The notes under the pieces: generated by a model
The model's database searches: none
Told to the model about the DNA's origin: nothing
What the model saw: the letters and a program-made list of their open reading frames with translations, nothing else
Source: Cohaesibacter haloalkalitolerans
GTDB lineage: Bacteria > Pseudomonadota > Alphaproteobacteria > Rhizobiales > Cohaesibacteraceae
Direction of reading: 5' to 3'
DNA length: 64,000 nucleotides
Assembly (NCBI RefSeq): GCF_003574655.1
Contig: NZ_QNUM01000001.1
Span: 248,001 to 312,000, forward strand
Shown: piece after piece, positions 37,690 to 47,414 of the stretch
Position numbering within the stretch: position 1 is the first letter of the stretch
Layout: the number at the start of each line of letters is the position of its first letter
Made by a program: the position numbers and the translations under genes

Positions 37690-38778
37690 ATGAAGATTCT
37701 GAGAGCTGTCCTCTTCAACGACACATCGGCTCTGGGGCACCACGGCTGCCGTCTGGTTTGCGAGCAGATCGGCTATTTCTGCCATCGTTACGGCATCGAG
37801 ATCGTCGCCCGCTACACCAGCGACATGACCATTGCCATCGACGCTGACAGGATCGATCTCGTCATCATCAATGGCGAGGGCAGCCTGCATGACGACAGCC
37901 CGTCGTCCTTTGCCATCGCCCGTGCCAGCCGCTGGGGCGCCGACCACAATGTTCCGGTTTTTCTCATCAACTCGCTGTTTCAAAATCTGGGTGAGACGAT
38001 CCGTTCCGATCTGGCTTCAGCGACGGCCATTTTCGTGCGCGATCAACAGAGCCTCAAGGAGGCGGAAAAGGCCGGACTTGCCGCACGCCATGTGCCTGAT
38101 CTGACCCTTTCCTTTGATCCCTCAGAGGTCGGCAGCAACGGCAAGCCAGGCAATGGCGGCGCTGTGACCTTCACCGACAGCACGCTCAAGGCCATCAGCC
38201 GCCGTCTGCGCAATCGAGCAGCGCGGCTCAAGAGTAGTCGTTTCCTGTCTCTTGCCGCGATCCCCGAGACTTTGGGGAAAGGCCCGTTTGGCAATTTCAA
38301 GCGCACCAGCCTGTTCTGGATCAAGCATCTCGTCGGCAAGGGCTCTTCGGGTGCGATCGGCAATCCCAAATATGCCTACTGCATTCCCCGCGCTGCCGAT
38401 TTTCGGGCCCTTTTCCAATCCGGCATATCGCTGCTGGTGGCTGGGCGGTTTCATGCAGTCTGTTACGCCCTGCTGTATGATGTTCCCTTCTGCGCCCTCA
38501 AGTCCAATAGTTGGAAGACTGAGGCATTGCTTGAGGAAGCCGGGCTCAGACATCGCCTGATCGACATCGACAGTCTGGAAGCAATGGACCTCGCTGCGCT
38601 CGAAACGGCTTTCGGGGCTTTTTCAGAGGAAGAACTGGCCAGCATCCAGGCATTTCGACAGTCCTGTCGCAAGAAGGCTGACGCGATGTTCGGAGAGATC
38701 AGACGGATGTGCGACGAACAGGCCGCCGAAAGAAGGGCCCTTGACGGGGCTCCCATTTTGGTCAATCCATCCCTGTAA
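37690..38778 (+). CDS. Polysaccharide pyruvyl transferase family protein
   Basis: A 362-residue protein with the pattern of polysaccharide pyruvyl transferases, which add pyruvate ketals to sugars of exopolysaccharides and wall polymers. It starts MKILRAVLFNDTSALGHHGC, with DRIDLVIINGEGSLHDDSPSS (the conserved NGEG/GxG loop), FVRDQQSLKEAEKAG, and the C-terminal SLLVAGRFHAVCYALLYDVPF, where GRFHA is the family core. The polymer modified is unknown. It precedes the ELM1-like gene by 74 bases, so the two probably work on a surface glycan. The start at 37690 coincides with the domain start. Confidence 0.83.
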   Translation: MKILRAVLFNDTSALGHHGCRLVCEQIGYFCHRYGIEIVARYTSDMTIAIDADRIDLVIINGEGSLHDDSPSSFAIARASRWGADHNVPVFLINSLFQNLGETIRSDLASATAIFVRDQQSLKEAEKAGLAARHVPDLTLSFDPSEVGSNGKPGNGGAVTFTDSTLKAISRRLRNRAARLKSSRFLSLAAIPETLGKGPFGNFKRTSLFWIKHLVGKGSSGAIGNPKYAYCIPRAADFRALFQSGISLLVAGRFHAVCYALLYDVPFCALKSNSWKTEALLEEAGLRHRLIDIDSLEAMDLAALETAFGAFSEEELASIQAFRQSCRKKADAMFGEIRRMCDEQAAERRALDGAPILVNPSL

Positions 38779-38852
38779 CGAAGCGATGCAGGCGCTTACG
38801 GCTCAAGACACCCGGTTTTGGGCACCCGTCCAGCTGGTTTTAAGGAAGTTTC

Positions 38853-39857
38853 ATGCGAATTCTTGTGTTGAGGGATGACAAGCCCGGTCACTATCACCAG
38901 AGCGAGGCCGTCGCAATGGCGCTCGGGAGATTGGGCCCGGTGGACGTGGAATGGCTGACCGTCCCCCAGCGTGGCCTGCTGCCACAGCAAACCGTGCGTG
39001 TCCTGTGCGCCAAGTCGGTACTGCCCCTGTCTTTCCTCGAATTCATTTCGCTATCGAACCGATTAAGGCCCCAACAGAAGCCAGACCTTGTCGTCTCGGC
39101 GGGCGGCCGGACACTGCCCTATCTGCTGCTGCTGGCCCGTCGCTATGGTTGCCAGAGCCTGTTTTCCGGCAGCATCCGCAACATTCCGGCTGATCGCTTT
39201 ACTGCGATCCTGCATATTTCCAAGTCCTATCTGCGCTATCCCAATGCCATCGTCACGCTGAAGCCAAGTCCGGTGGGCCGTGACACCAGCAAGGATCTCT
39301 CGCTGGGCCCAGATTTTTCAGGCTCCTATCGGGCGCTGATGGTCGGGGCGCCAACCCGGTCGCATCCGCTATCCGATGGGGACTGGACGGCGCTGCTGTC
39401 CTTCCTTGAGACCAACCTTGCCAGCCGCAACTGGGTGATTTCCAGCTCCCGCCGCACACCAGCCAGTTGGCAGAAGGATCTTGCCGACCTTGCCGCGCGT
39501 CATCCGGAACGGCTCGTTTTCCGTGACTATGCCAAAACAGGGCCGGGCGAAGCGATTTCCGTCATGCTGGACGCAGATGAGATTTTTGTCACCTCCGATT
39601 CCATCTCCATGGTCACCGAGGCCGTCGCCTGTCGCAAGCCCGTGGCCGCCCTTGTTCCTGCCGCTTCGATCCAATCGGCAGACGAGAAGGACTATTATGA
39701 GATGCTGGTTGAAAAGGGGTGGCTGACGCTCATTGACTGCTCTCGGCTTTCGCCTCCAATGGCAGCCGATGCGATCAGCTGCTTGACCCCGATGCAGGAA
39801 GACTATCTTCTGGGGCTCGGCCGCCTGCTGGCTGACAAGCTTTCCCTGTTGCCATAA
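38853..39857 (+). CDS. ELM1/GtrOC1-family putative glycosyltransferase
   Basis: A 334-residue protein of the mitochondrial-fission ELM1-like family, which has a GT-B-like fold in bacteria. Characteristic stretches are LVLRDDKPGHYHQSEAVAMAL at the N-terminus, KPDLVVSAGGRTLPYLLLLAR, and ISVMLDADEIFVTSDSISMVTEAVACRKPVAAL near the end, resembling a nucleotide-sugar site. The biochemical role of bacterial members is not established; many lie in lipopolysaccharide or capsule loci. The upstream pyruvyl transferase supports a cell-surface role. Confidence 0.8.
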   Translation: MRILVLRDDKPGHYHQSEAVAMALGRLGPVDVEWLTVPQRGLLPQQTVRVLCAKSVLPLSFLEFISLSNRLRPQQKPDLVVSAGGRTLPYLLLLARRYGCQSLFSGSIRNIPADRFTAILHISKSYLRYPNAIVTLKPSPVGRDTSKDLSLGPDFSGSYRALMVGAPTRSHPLSDGDWTALLSFLETNLASRNWVISSSRRTPASWQKDLADLAARHPERLVFRDYAKTGPGEAISVMLDADEIFVTSDSISMVTEAVACRKPVAALVPAASIQSADEKDYYEMLVEKGWLTLIDCSRLSPPMAADAISCLTPMQEDYLLGLGRLLADKLSLLP

Positions 39858-39983
39858 AATTCATGCATTCTTCGGAATAGGACCGGCAAATGAATGCATT
39901 GGACTTGCACTAAGGTCACATACCGCATAGAAGAAAGCCTGAATATTTTGCCTCCTTCTCGAAACCAAAGGTGGGATTCCGTC

Positions 39984-40796
39984 ATGACCGACATACGGCT
40001 TGTTGTTGTAGGTGCTCAGGGGCGCATGGGTCGTGCACTCATCACCGCGATTTCCGAACAACAGGGTCTGTGCGTTGCCGGTGCCGTGGAACGGGAGGGA
40101 TCCGACTGTCTGGGCATGGATGCCGGTACGCTGGCCGGTCTGCCGCCGCTTGGCGTGGCTGTCACCAGTGATCTCGGCAAGGCACTTGATACTGCCGATG
40201 GCGTGATCGATTTCACGGCTCCGAAGGCCTCGCTTGCCTTTGCCCGTATCACGGCAGCCAAAAACAAGATCCACATTGTTGGCACCACCGGCTTCACACC
40301 GGAAGAGGAAGCCGAGCTGAAAGGCATTGCCGAAGGCGGCGCCACCATGGTGCGCTCGGGCAACATGAGCCTTGGGGTCAACCTGCTCTCGAAACTGATC
40401 GAGCAGGCAGCCAAGGCGCTCGACGCCGACTTCGATCTCGAAATTCTTGAAATGCATCACAAGCACAAGGTGGACGCACCGTCCGGTACGGCCCTGTTGC
40501 TTGGCGAAGCGGCTGCGCGTGGGCGCGGCATCGATTTGCACGCCAATGCCGTCATGTCCCGCGAAGGCATGACCGGAGCCCGGGAACGGGGAAGCATCGG
40601 ATTTGCCACCTTGCGTGGCGGATCGGTCATTGGCGAGCATAGTGTGATCCTGGCAGGGGAAGGCGAGCGCATCGAGCTCACGCATAAGGCCCAGGATCGC
40701 TCCATTTTTGCCCGTGGTGCCGTGAAGGCTGCACTGTGGGCAAAAGACAAACCCGTTGGCTTTTACTCCATGATGGATGTTCTGGGACTGAATTGA
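39984..40796 (+). CDS. dapB: 4-hydroxy-tetrahydrodipicolinate reductase
   Basis: Reduces hydroxytetrahydrodipicolinate with NAD(P)H in lysine and meso-diaminopimelate synthesis. The 270-residue protein has the nucleotide-binding [45 protein letters not shown] and the catalytic-site [48 protein letters not shown] is also typical. The ATG at 39984 was chosen because the domain begins there; GGTGGG lies upstream. It is followed by gpmA with a 166-base gap, an order shared with rhizobia. Confidence 0.97.
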   Translation: MTDIRLVVVGAQGRMGRALITAISEQQGLCVAGAVEREGSDCLGMDAGTLAGLPPLGVAVTSDLGKALDTADGVIDFTAPKASLAFARITAAKNKIHIVGTTGFTPEEEAELKGIAEGGATMVRSGNMSLGVNLLSKLIEQAAKALDADFDLEILEMHHKHKVDAPSGTALLLGEAAARGRGIDLHANAVMSREGMTGARERGSIGFATLRGGSVIGEHSVILAGEGERIELTHKAQDRSIFARGAVKAALWAKDKPVGFYSMMDVLGLN

Positions 40797-40962
40797 ACAG
40801 AGCCGCCGCATGGCTGGAGTTTGTTACCGCAATAAGGGCAATTCTCGCGAAATCCAGTTCGCGGGAAGTGCTGCAAACCGAATTAACACAGCGCTTTCCT
40901 GTCCGTTCTGCGGCTCAGACCAACAGTGAAGCGTTTCAATTTGCAGTGAAGGAGTGGATCCG

Positions 40963-41580
40963 ATGGAACGGACACTAGTGCTGGCACGTCATGGCCAGAG
41001 CGAATGGAACCTGAAAAACCTTTTCACCGGCTGGAAAGACCCCGACCTTACCGAGCAGGGCACGGCTGAAGCTATTGCCGCTGGCAAGAAGCTCAACGAC
41101 ATGAGCATGAAATTCGACGTCGCCTTTACGTCTGACCTGCAGCGCGCCCAGAAGACCTGCCAGCATATCCTCGATGGCGTTGGTCAGTCCGACCTGACGA
41201 CCTACCGCGATCTGGCCCTCAACGAACGCGACTATGGCGATCTGTCTGGCCTCAACAAGGACGACGCTCGCAAGAAATGGGGCGAAGAACAGGTTCACAT
41301 CTGGCGCCGGTCCTACGACGTACCTCCTCCGGGCGGCGAAAGCCTGAAGGACACCGCAGCCCGCACGCTGCCTTACTTCATCACCGACATCCTGCCACAG
41401 GTCATGGCTGGCAAGTCTGTGCTCTGCGCTGCACACGGCAACTCCCTGCGCTCCATCGTGATGGTTCTGGACCGTCTGACCAAGGAAGAAATCCTTGAAG
41501 TCAACCTGGGCACCGGTGTTCCGATCGTCTACAAATTCAATGCAGACACCACCATCGCTTCCAAGGAAATCCTTGGCTAA
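40963..41580 (+). CDS. gpmA: 2,3-bisphosphoglycerate-dependent phosphoglycerate mutase
   Basis: Interconverts 3- and 2-phosphoglycerate in glycolysis and gluconeogenesis. The 205-residue protein starts [16 protein letters not shown], with the phosphorylated histidine in the RHG motif. It continues with [32 protein letters not shown], the catalytic acid in [15 protein letters not shown], and [13 protein letters not shown] with the second histidine. GAAGGAG precedes the start. Codon use is biased towards common codons, consistent with high expression. Confidence 0.97.
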   Translation: MERTLVLARHGQSEWNLKNLFTGWKDPDLTEQGTAEAIAAGKKLNDMSMKFDVAFTSDLQRAQKTCQHILDGVGQSDLTTYRDLALNERDYGDLSGLNKDDARKKWGEEQVHIWRRSYDVPPPGGESLKDTAARTLPYFITDILPQVMAGKSVLCAAHGNSLRSIVMVLDRLTKEEILEVNLGTGVPIVYKFNADTTIASKEILG

Positions 41581-41607
41581 TCGACGCGGCGTTATTGCTG
41601 ATGATTG

Positions 41608-41634
41608 AAAGGGTGGCTTCGGCCACCCTTTTTT
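41608..41634 (+). terminator. Rho-independent terminator after gpmA
   Basis: AAAGGGTGGC (41608-41617) pairs with GCCACCCTTT (41622-41631) across a TTCG tetraloop, followed by a T run. It lies between convergent gpmA and the Ada-like gene. Confidence 0.92.
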
Positions 41635-41649
41635 GGGCCATTCGCATTG

Positions 41650-42591
41650 TCAGGCCCCACCGCTGACCTGCCCCTGTTCCCAGCCAAGAATTGCCCGTTT
41701 GCGCGTCAGGCCCCAGTGGTAGCCACAGATGGAGCCGCCCTTGCCCAACACGCGATGGCAGGGCACGACGAAGGAAATCGGGTTCTTGCCCACCGCCGTT
41801 CCGACGGCGCGGGCTGCCGTGGGCTTGCCCAGCCCTTCGGCAATATCCGAATAGGTGGTCAGGTTGCCCAGCGGGATCTTCAAGAGCATCTCCCAGACAC
41901 GAATCTCGAAGTCGGTGCCGATCAGGGTGATCCGCAAGGGCTGCTCTTCCTGCCAGGCGGAAGGATTGAAGATACGACGCGCATAGGGGCCTGTCGCCTG
42001 CTGGTCCTGTCGATAGTGCGCCCTTGGCCAGCGGGTACACATGTCGGCAAGGGCCGCCTGTTCCTCGCCGGGATCGGCAAAGGCCAAACCGGCAAGGCCG
42101 TGCTCGGTCACCATCACCAGAGCCTGACCGAAGGGGCTGGGGTGGAAGCCATAATCAATGGTCAACCCGGCGCCTTTGGCCTTGTAGGCCCCCGGTGTGA
42201 TGGCTTCATGAGTGACAAACAGATCATGCAGGCGGGAAGAACCGGACAGGCCCACTTCAAAGGCTGTTTCCATTACGGATGCGGATTGATCGAGCATCTT
42301 CTTGGCATTGTCTAGAGTGACGGCCTGAATGAAGCCCTTCGGAGACAGGCCGCCGGTCCAGCGGGTGAACAGTCGCTGGAGATGGTGGGGCGACAGGCCG
42401 ATGTGATCGGAAAGCGCCTCAAGGCTCGGCTGATCGCGCCAGTGGTCCGTCAGATATTCAATGGATCGGCGGATGGTGTCATAGTCCCTCAGCGCTTCCT
42501 GCTTTTCTTCCGTGCCGGTCAGGGCATCGGGCAGGATGGGGCAGTCGCCATCAAGCGGCAGGCTGGCTGGCAGCATCTTCTCGTGTGTCAT
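41650..42591 (-). CDS. Ada-like AraC regulator fused to O6-methylguanine-DNA methyltransferase
   Basis: A 313-residue two-domain protein. An AraC-type helix-turn-helix (SLEALSDHIGLSPHHLQRLFTRWTG, with ITPGAYKAK closing it) occupies roughly residues 40-140. The C-terminal alkyltransferase domain has FEIRVWEMLLKIPLGNLTTY and the active cysteine in PCHRVLGKGG. The N-terminal zinc domain that senses methylphosphotriesters in E. coli Ada is missing, so induction by DNA phosphate methylation as in E. coli is not expected. The window also encodes a single-domain Ogt and AlkB. Convergent with gpmA. Confidence 0.9.
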   Translation of the reverse strand: MTHEKMLPASLPLDGDCPILPDALTGTEEKQEALRDYDTIRRSIEYLTDHWRDQPSLEALSDHIGLSPHHLQRLFTRWTGGLSPKGFIQAVTLDNAKKMLDQSASVMETAFEVGLSGSSRLHDLFVTHEAITPGAYKAKGAGLTIDYGFHPSPFGQALVMVTEHGLAGLAFADPGEEQAALADMCTRWPRAHYRQDQQATGPYARRIFNPSAWQEEQPLRITLIGTDFEIRVWEMLLKIPLGNLTTYSDIAEGLGKPTAARAVGTAVGKNPISFVVPCHRVLGKGGSICGYHWGLTRKRAILGWEQGQVSGGA

Positions 42592-42804
42592 GGTTCACCC
42601 CTCTGTTCGGCCTATCCACTGGTCTGCGCTCGCTCCACATCACTGCCCCTGATGCTACAGCGTCGGCGTTGCTTCAACCACCCGAAACTTGCTTTCGCGC
42701 CTGTCATTCTTCGCAAGTTGGGCCTTGTCTCAGCCCCGGAAGAATCGGATAAAGGAACCGGGCAGGGGACCAACCGCCAGCCGAATAGCATCAAGGGGGC
42801 CATT

Positions 42805-43620
42805 GTGAAGGACAGCGAAGCAGCCAGCGCCAAGGGCAAGACAAAGAAGGCCAGCAAGGCAGCACCAGCGGGCAAGAAGCCCGTGCGCCGCCGCAAGTGG
42901 AGCAAGATGTCCAGGGAAGACATCGAAGAACTGTTTGCGCGCTTTTCCCGGCAACGCCCCAATCCGCGCGGCGAGCTCGACTATACCAGCGCCTACACCC
43001 TGCTGGTGGCTGTTGTCCTGTCGGCACAGGCCACAGACGTCGGCGTCAACAAGGCAACCGGTCCGCTGTTTGCCGTGGCTGACACCCCCGAAAAGATGGT
43101 GGCGCTGGGGCAAGAGGTGGTCGAGACCTATATCAAGACCATCGGGCTTTATCGCAACAAGGCCAAGAATGTCATCCTGCTTAGCCAAAAGCTGATTGAT
43201 GAATTCGGCGGTGTGGTTCCCGATAATCGCGAGGCGCTGGTGAGCCTGCCCGGCGTTGGGCGCAAAACCGCCAATGTGGTGCTCAATATCTTCTTTGGCC
43301 AGCCGACGATTGCCGTCGACACCCATATCTTTCGGCTTGCCAACCGGCTGGAACTTGCTCCGGGCAAGACCGTCGAGGACGTGGAACTGGCGCTGGAACA
43401 TGTCATCCCCGCGCCCTACGTCCGCCATTCCCACCATTGGCTGATCCTGCACGGTCGCTATGTCTGCAAGGCGCGCAAGCCCGACTGCCACAAATGCATC
43501 GTCGCCGACCTCTGCCGCTTCAAGGATAAAACCTATTCCGTGGCGGCGCCGATTGTCGAGCTGGATCCATATGAAAACAAGCAGAGCACACCGGACCAGA
43601 CCGGCGAATTCGGGAGTTAA
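42805..43620 (+). CDS. nth: Endonuclease III
   Basis: A DNA glycosylase/AP lyase that removes oxidised pyrimidines. The 271-residue protein has the HhH motif LVSLPGVGRKTANVVLN with the catalytic Lys, the catalytic Asp in TIAVDTHIFRLANRL, and a four-cysteine iron-sulfur loop in CKARKPDCHKCIVADLC. Start: GTG at 42805 with AAGGGGG upstream. This gives a Lys/Ala-rich N-terminal tail of about 35 residues before the core; an internal ATG at 42907 would remove it. The C-terminal 20 residues are acidic. Homologues of this tailed type are common in rhizobia. Confidence 0.94.
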   Translation: MKDSEAASAKGKTKKASKAAPAGKKPVRRRKWSKMSREDIEELFARFSRQRPNPRGELDYTSAYTLLVAVVLSAQATDVGVNKATGPLFAVADTPEKMVALGQEVVETYIKTIGLYRNKAKNVILLSQKLIDEFGGVVPDNREALVSLPGVGRKTANVVLNIFFGQPTIAVDTHIFRLANRLELAPGKTVEDVELALEHVIPAPYVRHSHHWLILHGRYVCKARKPDCHKCIVADLCRFKDKTYSVAAPIVELDPYENKQSTPDQTGEFGS

Positions 43621-43628
43621 AGACAAGA

Positions 43629-43675
43629 AAAGCCGCCTCTCGATGCCGGAATGGCATAAAGGGCGGCTTGTTTTC
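43629..43675. terminator. Bidirectional two-part hairpin terminator between nth and cysZ-like gene
   Basis: AAGCCGCC pairs with GGCGGCTT across an inner ATGCC/GGCAT stem, with TTTT on the right and AAAA on the left. It serves both convergent genes. Confidence 0.82.
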
Positions 43676-43712
43676 GTTCGGTTTTCAGGTCTTTCCCGGA
43701 TCTGTGCCGGGC

Positions 43713-44411
43713 TTATGCGGCCTGTGCTTCAAGGCGTGAGGGTTGCGAGCCCGTCACCCGCTTGTGGACATGCACCATATAGGCGGTGGCGAAAAGCGGT
43801 GTCAGCAGGTTGAGGAACGGAATGGCCACAAACAGCGCGATGATCAGACCGGACAGGAAGATCTTGGCCCCATGCCGGGCGCGCAGCTCCTTGATGTCCT
43901 GACGGGACCTGAAGCGAAAGGCAGCCTGTTCGAAATATTCCCGCCCCAGCAGATAGCCGTTGGCAACAAAGAACAGCGGCACACCAAGACCCAGAAAGGG
44001 GATCAGGATCAGCACCAGCAGGTTGACCCCGATCACCACGCCCAGAAAGCGCATCGTCTGAACGATTGCTTCCATCATCGGCATGTCGCGCCCCTTGGGC
44101 TCGTTGGGGTAGTAGGTGCTCTCAACGATATGGCTGACCTCGTCAAGAAACAAGCTGGCAACCACAGCCGAAACCGGGACGATCAGGAATCCAAGCCCGA
44201 AAAACAGACCGAGACCGGCCAGAATGCCTGCCATCGTTTCGGCCCAGCCGGGCAGGAAGGATTCCTGACTCAGCAGATATTCCAGCCCGGACTGCATTCC
44301 GATCCCGACCAGTAACAAGAGCAGCAGAGTGATGCCCAGCATCTTCCAGAGGACGGAGCGGAACGGTTTGGTGAAAAGCTGGTTGAGCGCCAGAAGGGCC
44401 GGAGACAACAT
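43713..44411 (-). CDS. EI24/CysZ-family membrane protein
   Basis: A 232-residue inner-membrane protein of the EI24 (CysZ-like) family with at least four hydrophobic segments: MLGITLLLLLLVGIGM, a second near FGLGFLIVPVSAVVASLF, a third LGVVIGVNLLVLILIPFLG and a fourth IFLSGLIIALFVAIPFLN. The family motif VPLFFVANGYLLGREYFE lies between the third and fourth. E. coli CysZ imports sulfate, but function here is only inferred. It is divergent from the adenosine kinase gene, which is a frequent rhizobial neighbour. Confidence 0.85.
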   Translation of the reverse strand: MLSPALLALNQLFTKPFRSVLWKMLGITLLLLLLVGIGMQSGLEYLLSQESFLPGWAETMAGILAGLGLFFGLGFLIVPVSAVVASLFLDEVSHIVESTYYPNEPKGRDMPMMEAIVQTMRFLGVVIGVNLLVLILIPFLGLGVPLFFVANGYLLGREYFEQAAFRFRSRQDIKELRARHGAKIFLSGLIIALFVAIPFLNLLTPLFATAYMVHVHKRVTGSQPSRLEAQAA

Positions 44412-44617
44412 GATCGGAATTCTCTTTGCACTGTTAACGGGGTGTCCCGTCTCACATAGGCGGGCATAAGCACATGTGCAAGAGGAATTGAGCGGATTTG
44501 CCGGTTGCCATGCCTTGTCGTCTCCCTATACTGCCTGCGACTTCTGGCAAACAAGATACGCCGGGGTTCCTTCGGTCCATCCCTTCGCCGAAGGAGCGTT
44601 TGCGGCGGGAGAAGAGA

Positions 44618-45616
44618 ATGACTGCACCACGTTTTGATGTTCTGGGAATTGGCAACGCCATCGTCGATGTGCTTGCACGGGTTGAAGATGACTTCCTTGT
44701 AGCCGAAGGTCTGCACAAGGGGTCGATGAATCTGATCGACACCGAGCGCGCCGAATATCTCTATGCCAAAATGGGCCCGGGCATCGAATCCTCCGGTGGC
44801 AGCGCTGGCAACACCATTTTCGGCTTGGCCAGTCTTGGCGGCAAGGCCGCCTATTTCGGCAAGGTTGCCAATGACCAGCTTGGCGAGATCTTCGCCCATG
44901 ACATGCGTTCGCTTGGTGCCCATTTCGACATCAAGCCGCTGGTCGGCGGCGATCCGACCGCCCGCTGCATGGTGCTGATCTCGCCCGACGGCGAGCGCAC
45001 CATGAACACCTATCTGGGTGCCTGCAGCGAACTGACCGAACTGGACATCGACGAAACAGTGGTCACAGATTCCGGCATTCTCTACATGGAAGGCTATTTG
45101 TGGGACAAGGAAAACGCCAAGAATGCCTTCCGCAAGGCAGCAAAGGTGGCCCATGCCGCCGGGCGCAAGGTTTCCATCACGCTGTCGGACAGTTTCTGCG
45201 TCGACCGGTTCCGGGATGAATTCCTCGAACTGATCCAGACAAAGCAGGTTGATATCGTGTTTGCCAATGAGTCCGAAGCCAAGGCGTTGTACCAGACGTC
45301 TGACCGGGCAACCGCGCTCAATGCCCTGAGGCAGGATACAGCCCTGTCTGCGGTGACCCTTGGCAAGGAAGGCTCCGTAGCCATTGCCGGCAACCAGACC
45401 CATCACGTTCCGGCCTGCTCCATCCGCGAGCTGGTTGACACGACGGGCGCTGGTGACCTCTATGCTTCCGGCTTCCTCTATGGCCTGTCACAAGACATGA
45501 GCCTTGAAAAATGCACCATGCTCGGCAATTTCTGTGCTGCTGAGGTCATCCAGCATGTGGGGCCTCGGCCTGAGCATGACCTACGGCACGCAGCAGATCA
45601 GGCTCGCCTGCTCTAG
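44618..45616 (+). CDS. Adenosine kinase (PfkB-family sugar/nucleoside kinase)
   Basis: A 332-residue PfkB-family kinase annotated in rhizobia as adenosine kinase. It starts MTAPRFDVLGIGNAIVDVL and has SSGGSAGNTIFGLASLGGKA (substrate GG motif) and the C-terminal ATP-site signature VDTTGAGDLYASGFLYGL, in which the Asp is the catalytic base. ATP plus nucleoside to AMP is the likely reaction; other sugar kinases of the family cannot be excluded. The start at 44618 has AGAAGAG upstream. It converges on coaA across a bidirectional terminator. Confidence 0.88.
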   Translation: MTAPRFDVLGIGNAIVDVLARVEDDFLVAEGLHKGSMNLIDTERAEYLYAKMGPGIESSGGSAGNTIFGLASLGGKAAYFGKVANDQLGEIFAHDMRSLGAHFDIKPLVGGDPTARCMVLISPDGERTMNTYLGACSELTELDIDETVVTDSGILYMEGYLWDKENAKNAFRKAAKVAHAAGRKVSITLSDSFCVDRFRDEFLELIQTKQVDIVFANESEAKALYQTSDRATALNALRQDTALSAVTLGKEGSVAIAGNQTHHVPACSIRELVDTTGAGDLYASGFLYGLSQDMSLEKCTMLGNFCAAEVIQHVGPRPEHDLRHAADQARLL

Positions 45617-45646
45617 TGCGGCGAGCCGAGAACCATCAAGACATGA

Positions 45647-45680
45647 AAAAAGGCGGTCCCTATGGCCGCCTTTTGTTTTG
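45647..45680. terminator. Bidirectional terminator between adenosine kinase and coaA
   Basis: AAAAGGCGG (45648-45656) pairs with CCGCCTTTT (45666-45674), giving T runs in both directions: TTTTG on the plus strand and TTTTTTC on the minus strand. It lies between the two convergent genes. Confidence 0.9.
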
Positions 45681-45703
45681 CATCCGGTCTGAGCCTTGCA
45701 GCG

Positions 45704-46657
45704 TCATAGTTTGCGCAACATCACCGTGGTGATGGCATGGCCATCTTCCTTGCGCAGAACCAGATCGGCGCGCGGCCGGGTGGGGAAAATATTCTCCCTG
45801 AGGTTGACCAGGTTGATGGAGGTCCAGAGATCATTGGCAATCTGCAGGGCTTCCTTTTCCTCAATCAGGGAATAGCGGTGGAAATAGGAGCCGGGATCGC
45901 GGAAGGCGGTTTCGCGCAGGCGCGAGAAACGCTCCAGATACCACTGGTGCAGCATGTCCTCATCGGCATCGATATAGACCGAGAAATCGAAGAAGTCGGA
46001 CACGAACGGAATGTCCTTGGCGTCCGTCGGCAGAATGCTCGTCTGCAACACATTGAGGCCTTCGAGGATCAGGATATCGGGCTGATCAACGATCTGGGCT
46101 TCGGTTGACATCACATCATAGTAGAAGTGGGAGTAGACCGGGGCGCGGACATTGCGCTTGCCCGCCTTGATGTTGGTCAGAAACTCGATCAGTGCAGTGC
46201 GGTCATAGCTCTCTGGAAAGCCCTTGCGGCGCATCAGGCCTTCGGCTTCCAGCACGGCGTTGGGCAGAAGAAAACCGTCCGTGGTGACCAGATCCACCTT
46301 GGGGCTGGCAGGCCAGCGGCTCAACAGGGTCTGCAACAGGCGCGCCGTGGTCGACTTGCCGACAGAAACAGAACCGGCAATGCCGATGATGAACGGGGTC
46401 TTCGGCTCACTGGTGCCCAGAAAATGCTGGGTGGCGTTGTTGAGACCCTTGGCGAATTCGACATAATAGCTGAGCAGTCTGGACAGCGGCAGATAGATCT
46501 CTTCCACCTCATCAAGAGAAATCGGATCGTTGAGACTCTTGATTTTCTGCAGATCGGGCGCTGTCAGCGTGAGGGGTGTATCGGCTCGCAGAGTCGCCCA
46601 TTCGTCGCTGGTAAAGACCCGGTAGGGGGACAGTTGGCGGTTTACCGTTTGCTTCAT
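45704..46657 (-). CDS. coaA: Type I pantothenate kinase
   Basis: First step of coenzyme A synthesis, phosphorylating pantothenate. The 317-residue protein has the Walker [42 protein letters not shown], and [27 protein letters not shown] is a conserved substrate-site element. GAGGAT precedes the ATG at 46657 and the frame extends 51 codons upstream without homologous sequence. It lies downstream of the his genes on the same strand with a 353-base gap. Confidence 0.96.
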   Translation of the reverse strand: MKQTVNRQLSPYRVFTSDEWATLRADTPLTLTAPDLQKIKSLNDPISLDEVEEIYLPLSRLLSYYVEFAKGLNNATQHFLGTSEPKTPFIIGIAGSVSVGKSTTARLLQTLLSRWPASPKVDLVTTDGFLLPNAVLEAEGLMRRKGFPESYDRTALIEFLTNIKAGKRNVRAPVYSHFYYDVMSTEAQIVDQPDILILEGLNVLQTSILPTDAKDIPFVSDFFDFSVYIDADEDMLHQWYLERFSRLRETAFRDPGSYFHRYSLIEEKEALQIANDLWTSINLVNLRENIFPTRPRADLVLRKEDGHAITTVMLRKL

Positions 46658-47010
46658 CACATATCCTCGGAGCCTATTTGATCGACTGTCCGCCGATTTC
46701 CCGTTTCGCGCTCCTTCAACCCGCTTGGTCCTGAACTGATCCGACCCTGGCTCTTGCGCCAAACCATTGACCATGTCGGGCGCGCGCACCCTAGCGATTG
46801 AAGACTTCAAAGGGGTTGATCAAGCTCAATATCTACAGGCTTTTGCACCTGCTAACGCGAATACGCTAGCCATTCCACTAGACTTTAGAGCATTTTCGCC
46901 GAAAGTCGGGCTCGTGACGGCGCCATCTGCCAAGTCTCCCAGCCCGAAAGACGGAGCCGGAGCGGAGCTGATAGTACCGCATGCCTGTTGTCAGCAGCCC
47001 GTCGTCAGGA
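46658..47010. other. Gene-free interval between coaA and hisE
   Basis: 353 bases with no gene, hairpin terminator or convincing promoter that I could recognise. The start of coaA implies a promoter or read-through here on the minus strand. Confidence 0.4.
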
Positions 47011-47340
47011 TCAGTCAGCCGGGCGCGAGGCCTTTTCCTCAAGTCCGGTCTGGCCCGTGCGGCTTGCCAGCTCTGCCATGACATCGCTGAGTGGCACATC
47101 GCAGATCTTGAGCACGACGAGAAGATGATACAGCAGATCGGCCGTTTCGGATGTCAGCTCTTCCTTGTCCATCTTGACGGCAGCAATCACGGCTTCCACG
47201 GCTTCCTCGCCCATTTTCTGGGCGCATTTGCCAACGCCCTTGCCGATCAGCTTGCGGGTATAGGACTTCGGATCTTCGGAATCGGCACGGCTTGCGATAA
47301 TCGCCTCGAGATCATTGAGAGTGAATGGTATCACGATCAT
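47011..47340 (-). CDS. hisE: Phosphoribosyl-ATP diphosphatase
   Basis: Second step of histidine synthesis (PR-ATP to PR-AMP). A monofunctional 109-residue His[22 protein letters not shown], then [15 protein letters not shown] and [14 protein letters not shown], whose glutamate and aspartate residues form the magnesium-binding MazG-like core. The protein ends in a short polar tail. It is separate from hisI, unlike the fused E. coli gene, which is typical of alphaproteobacteria. It follows hisF in the same direction after 74 bases. Confidence 0.95.
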   Translation of the reverse strand: MIVIPFTLNDLEAIIASRADSEDPKSYTRKLIGKGVGKCAQKMGEEAVEAVIAAVKMDKEELTSETADLLYHLLVVLKICDVPLSDVMAELASRTGQTGLEEKASRPAD

Positions 47341-47414
47341 TCCCTTTCCTGCAAAGAAAGGCCGTCTCCCGTCGGAGGGACCCTGCTTGCGATTGTCGTT
47401 TGACTTGGTAGAGA

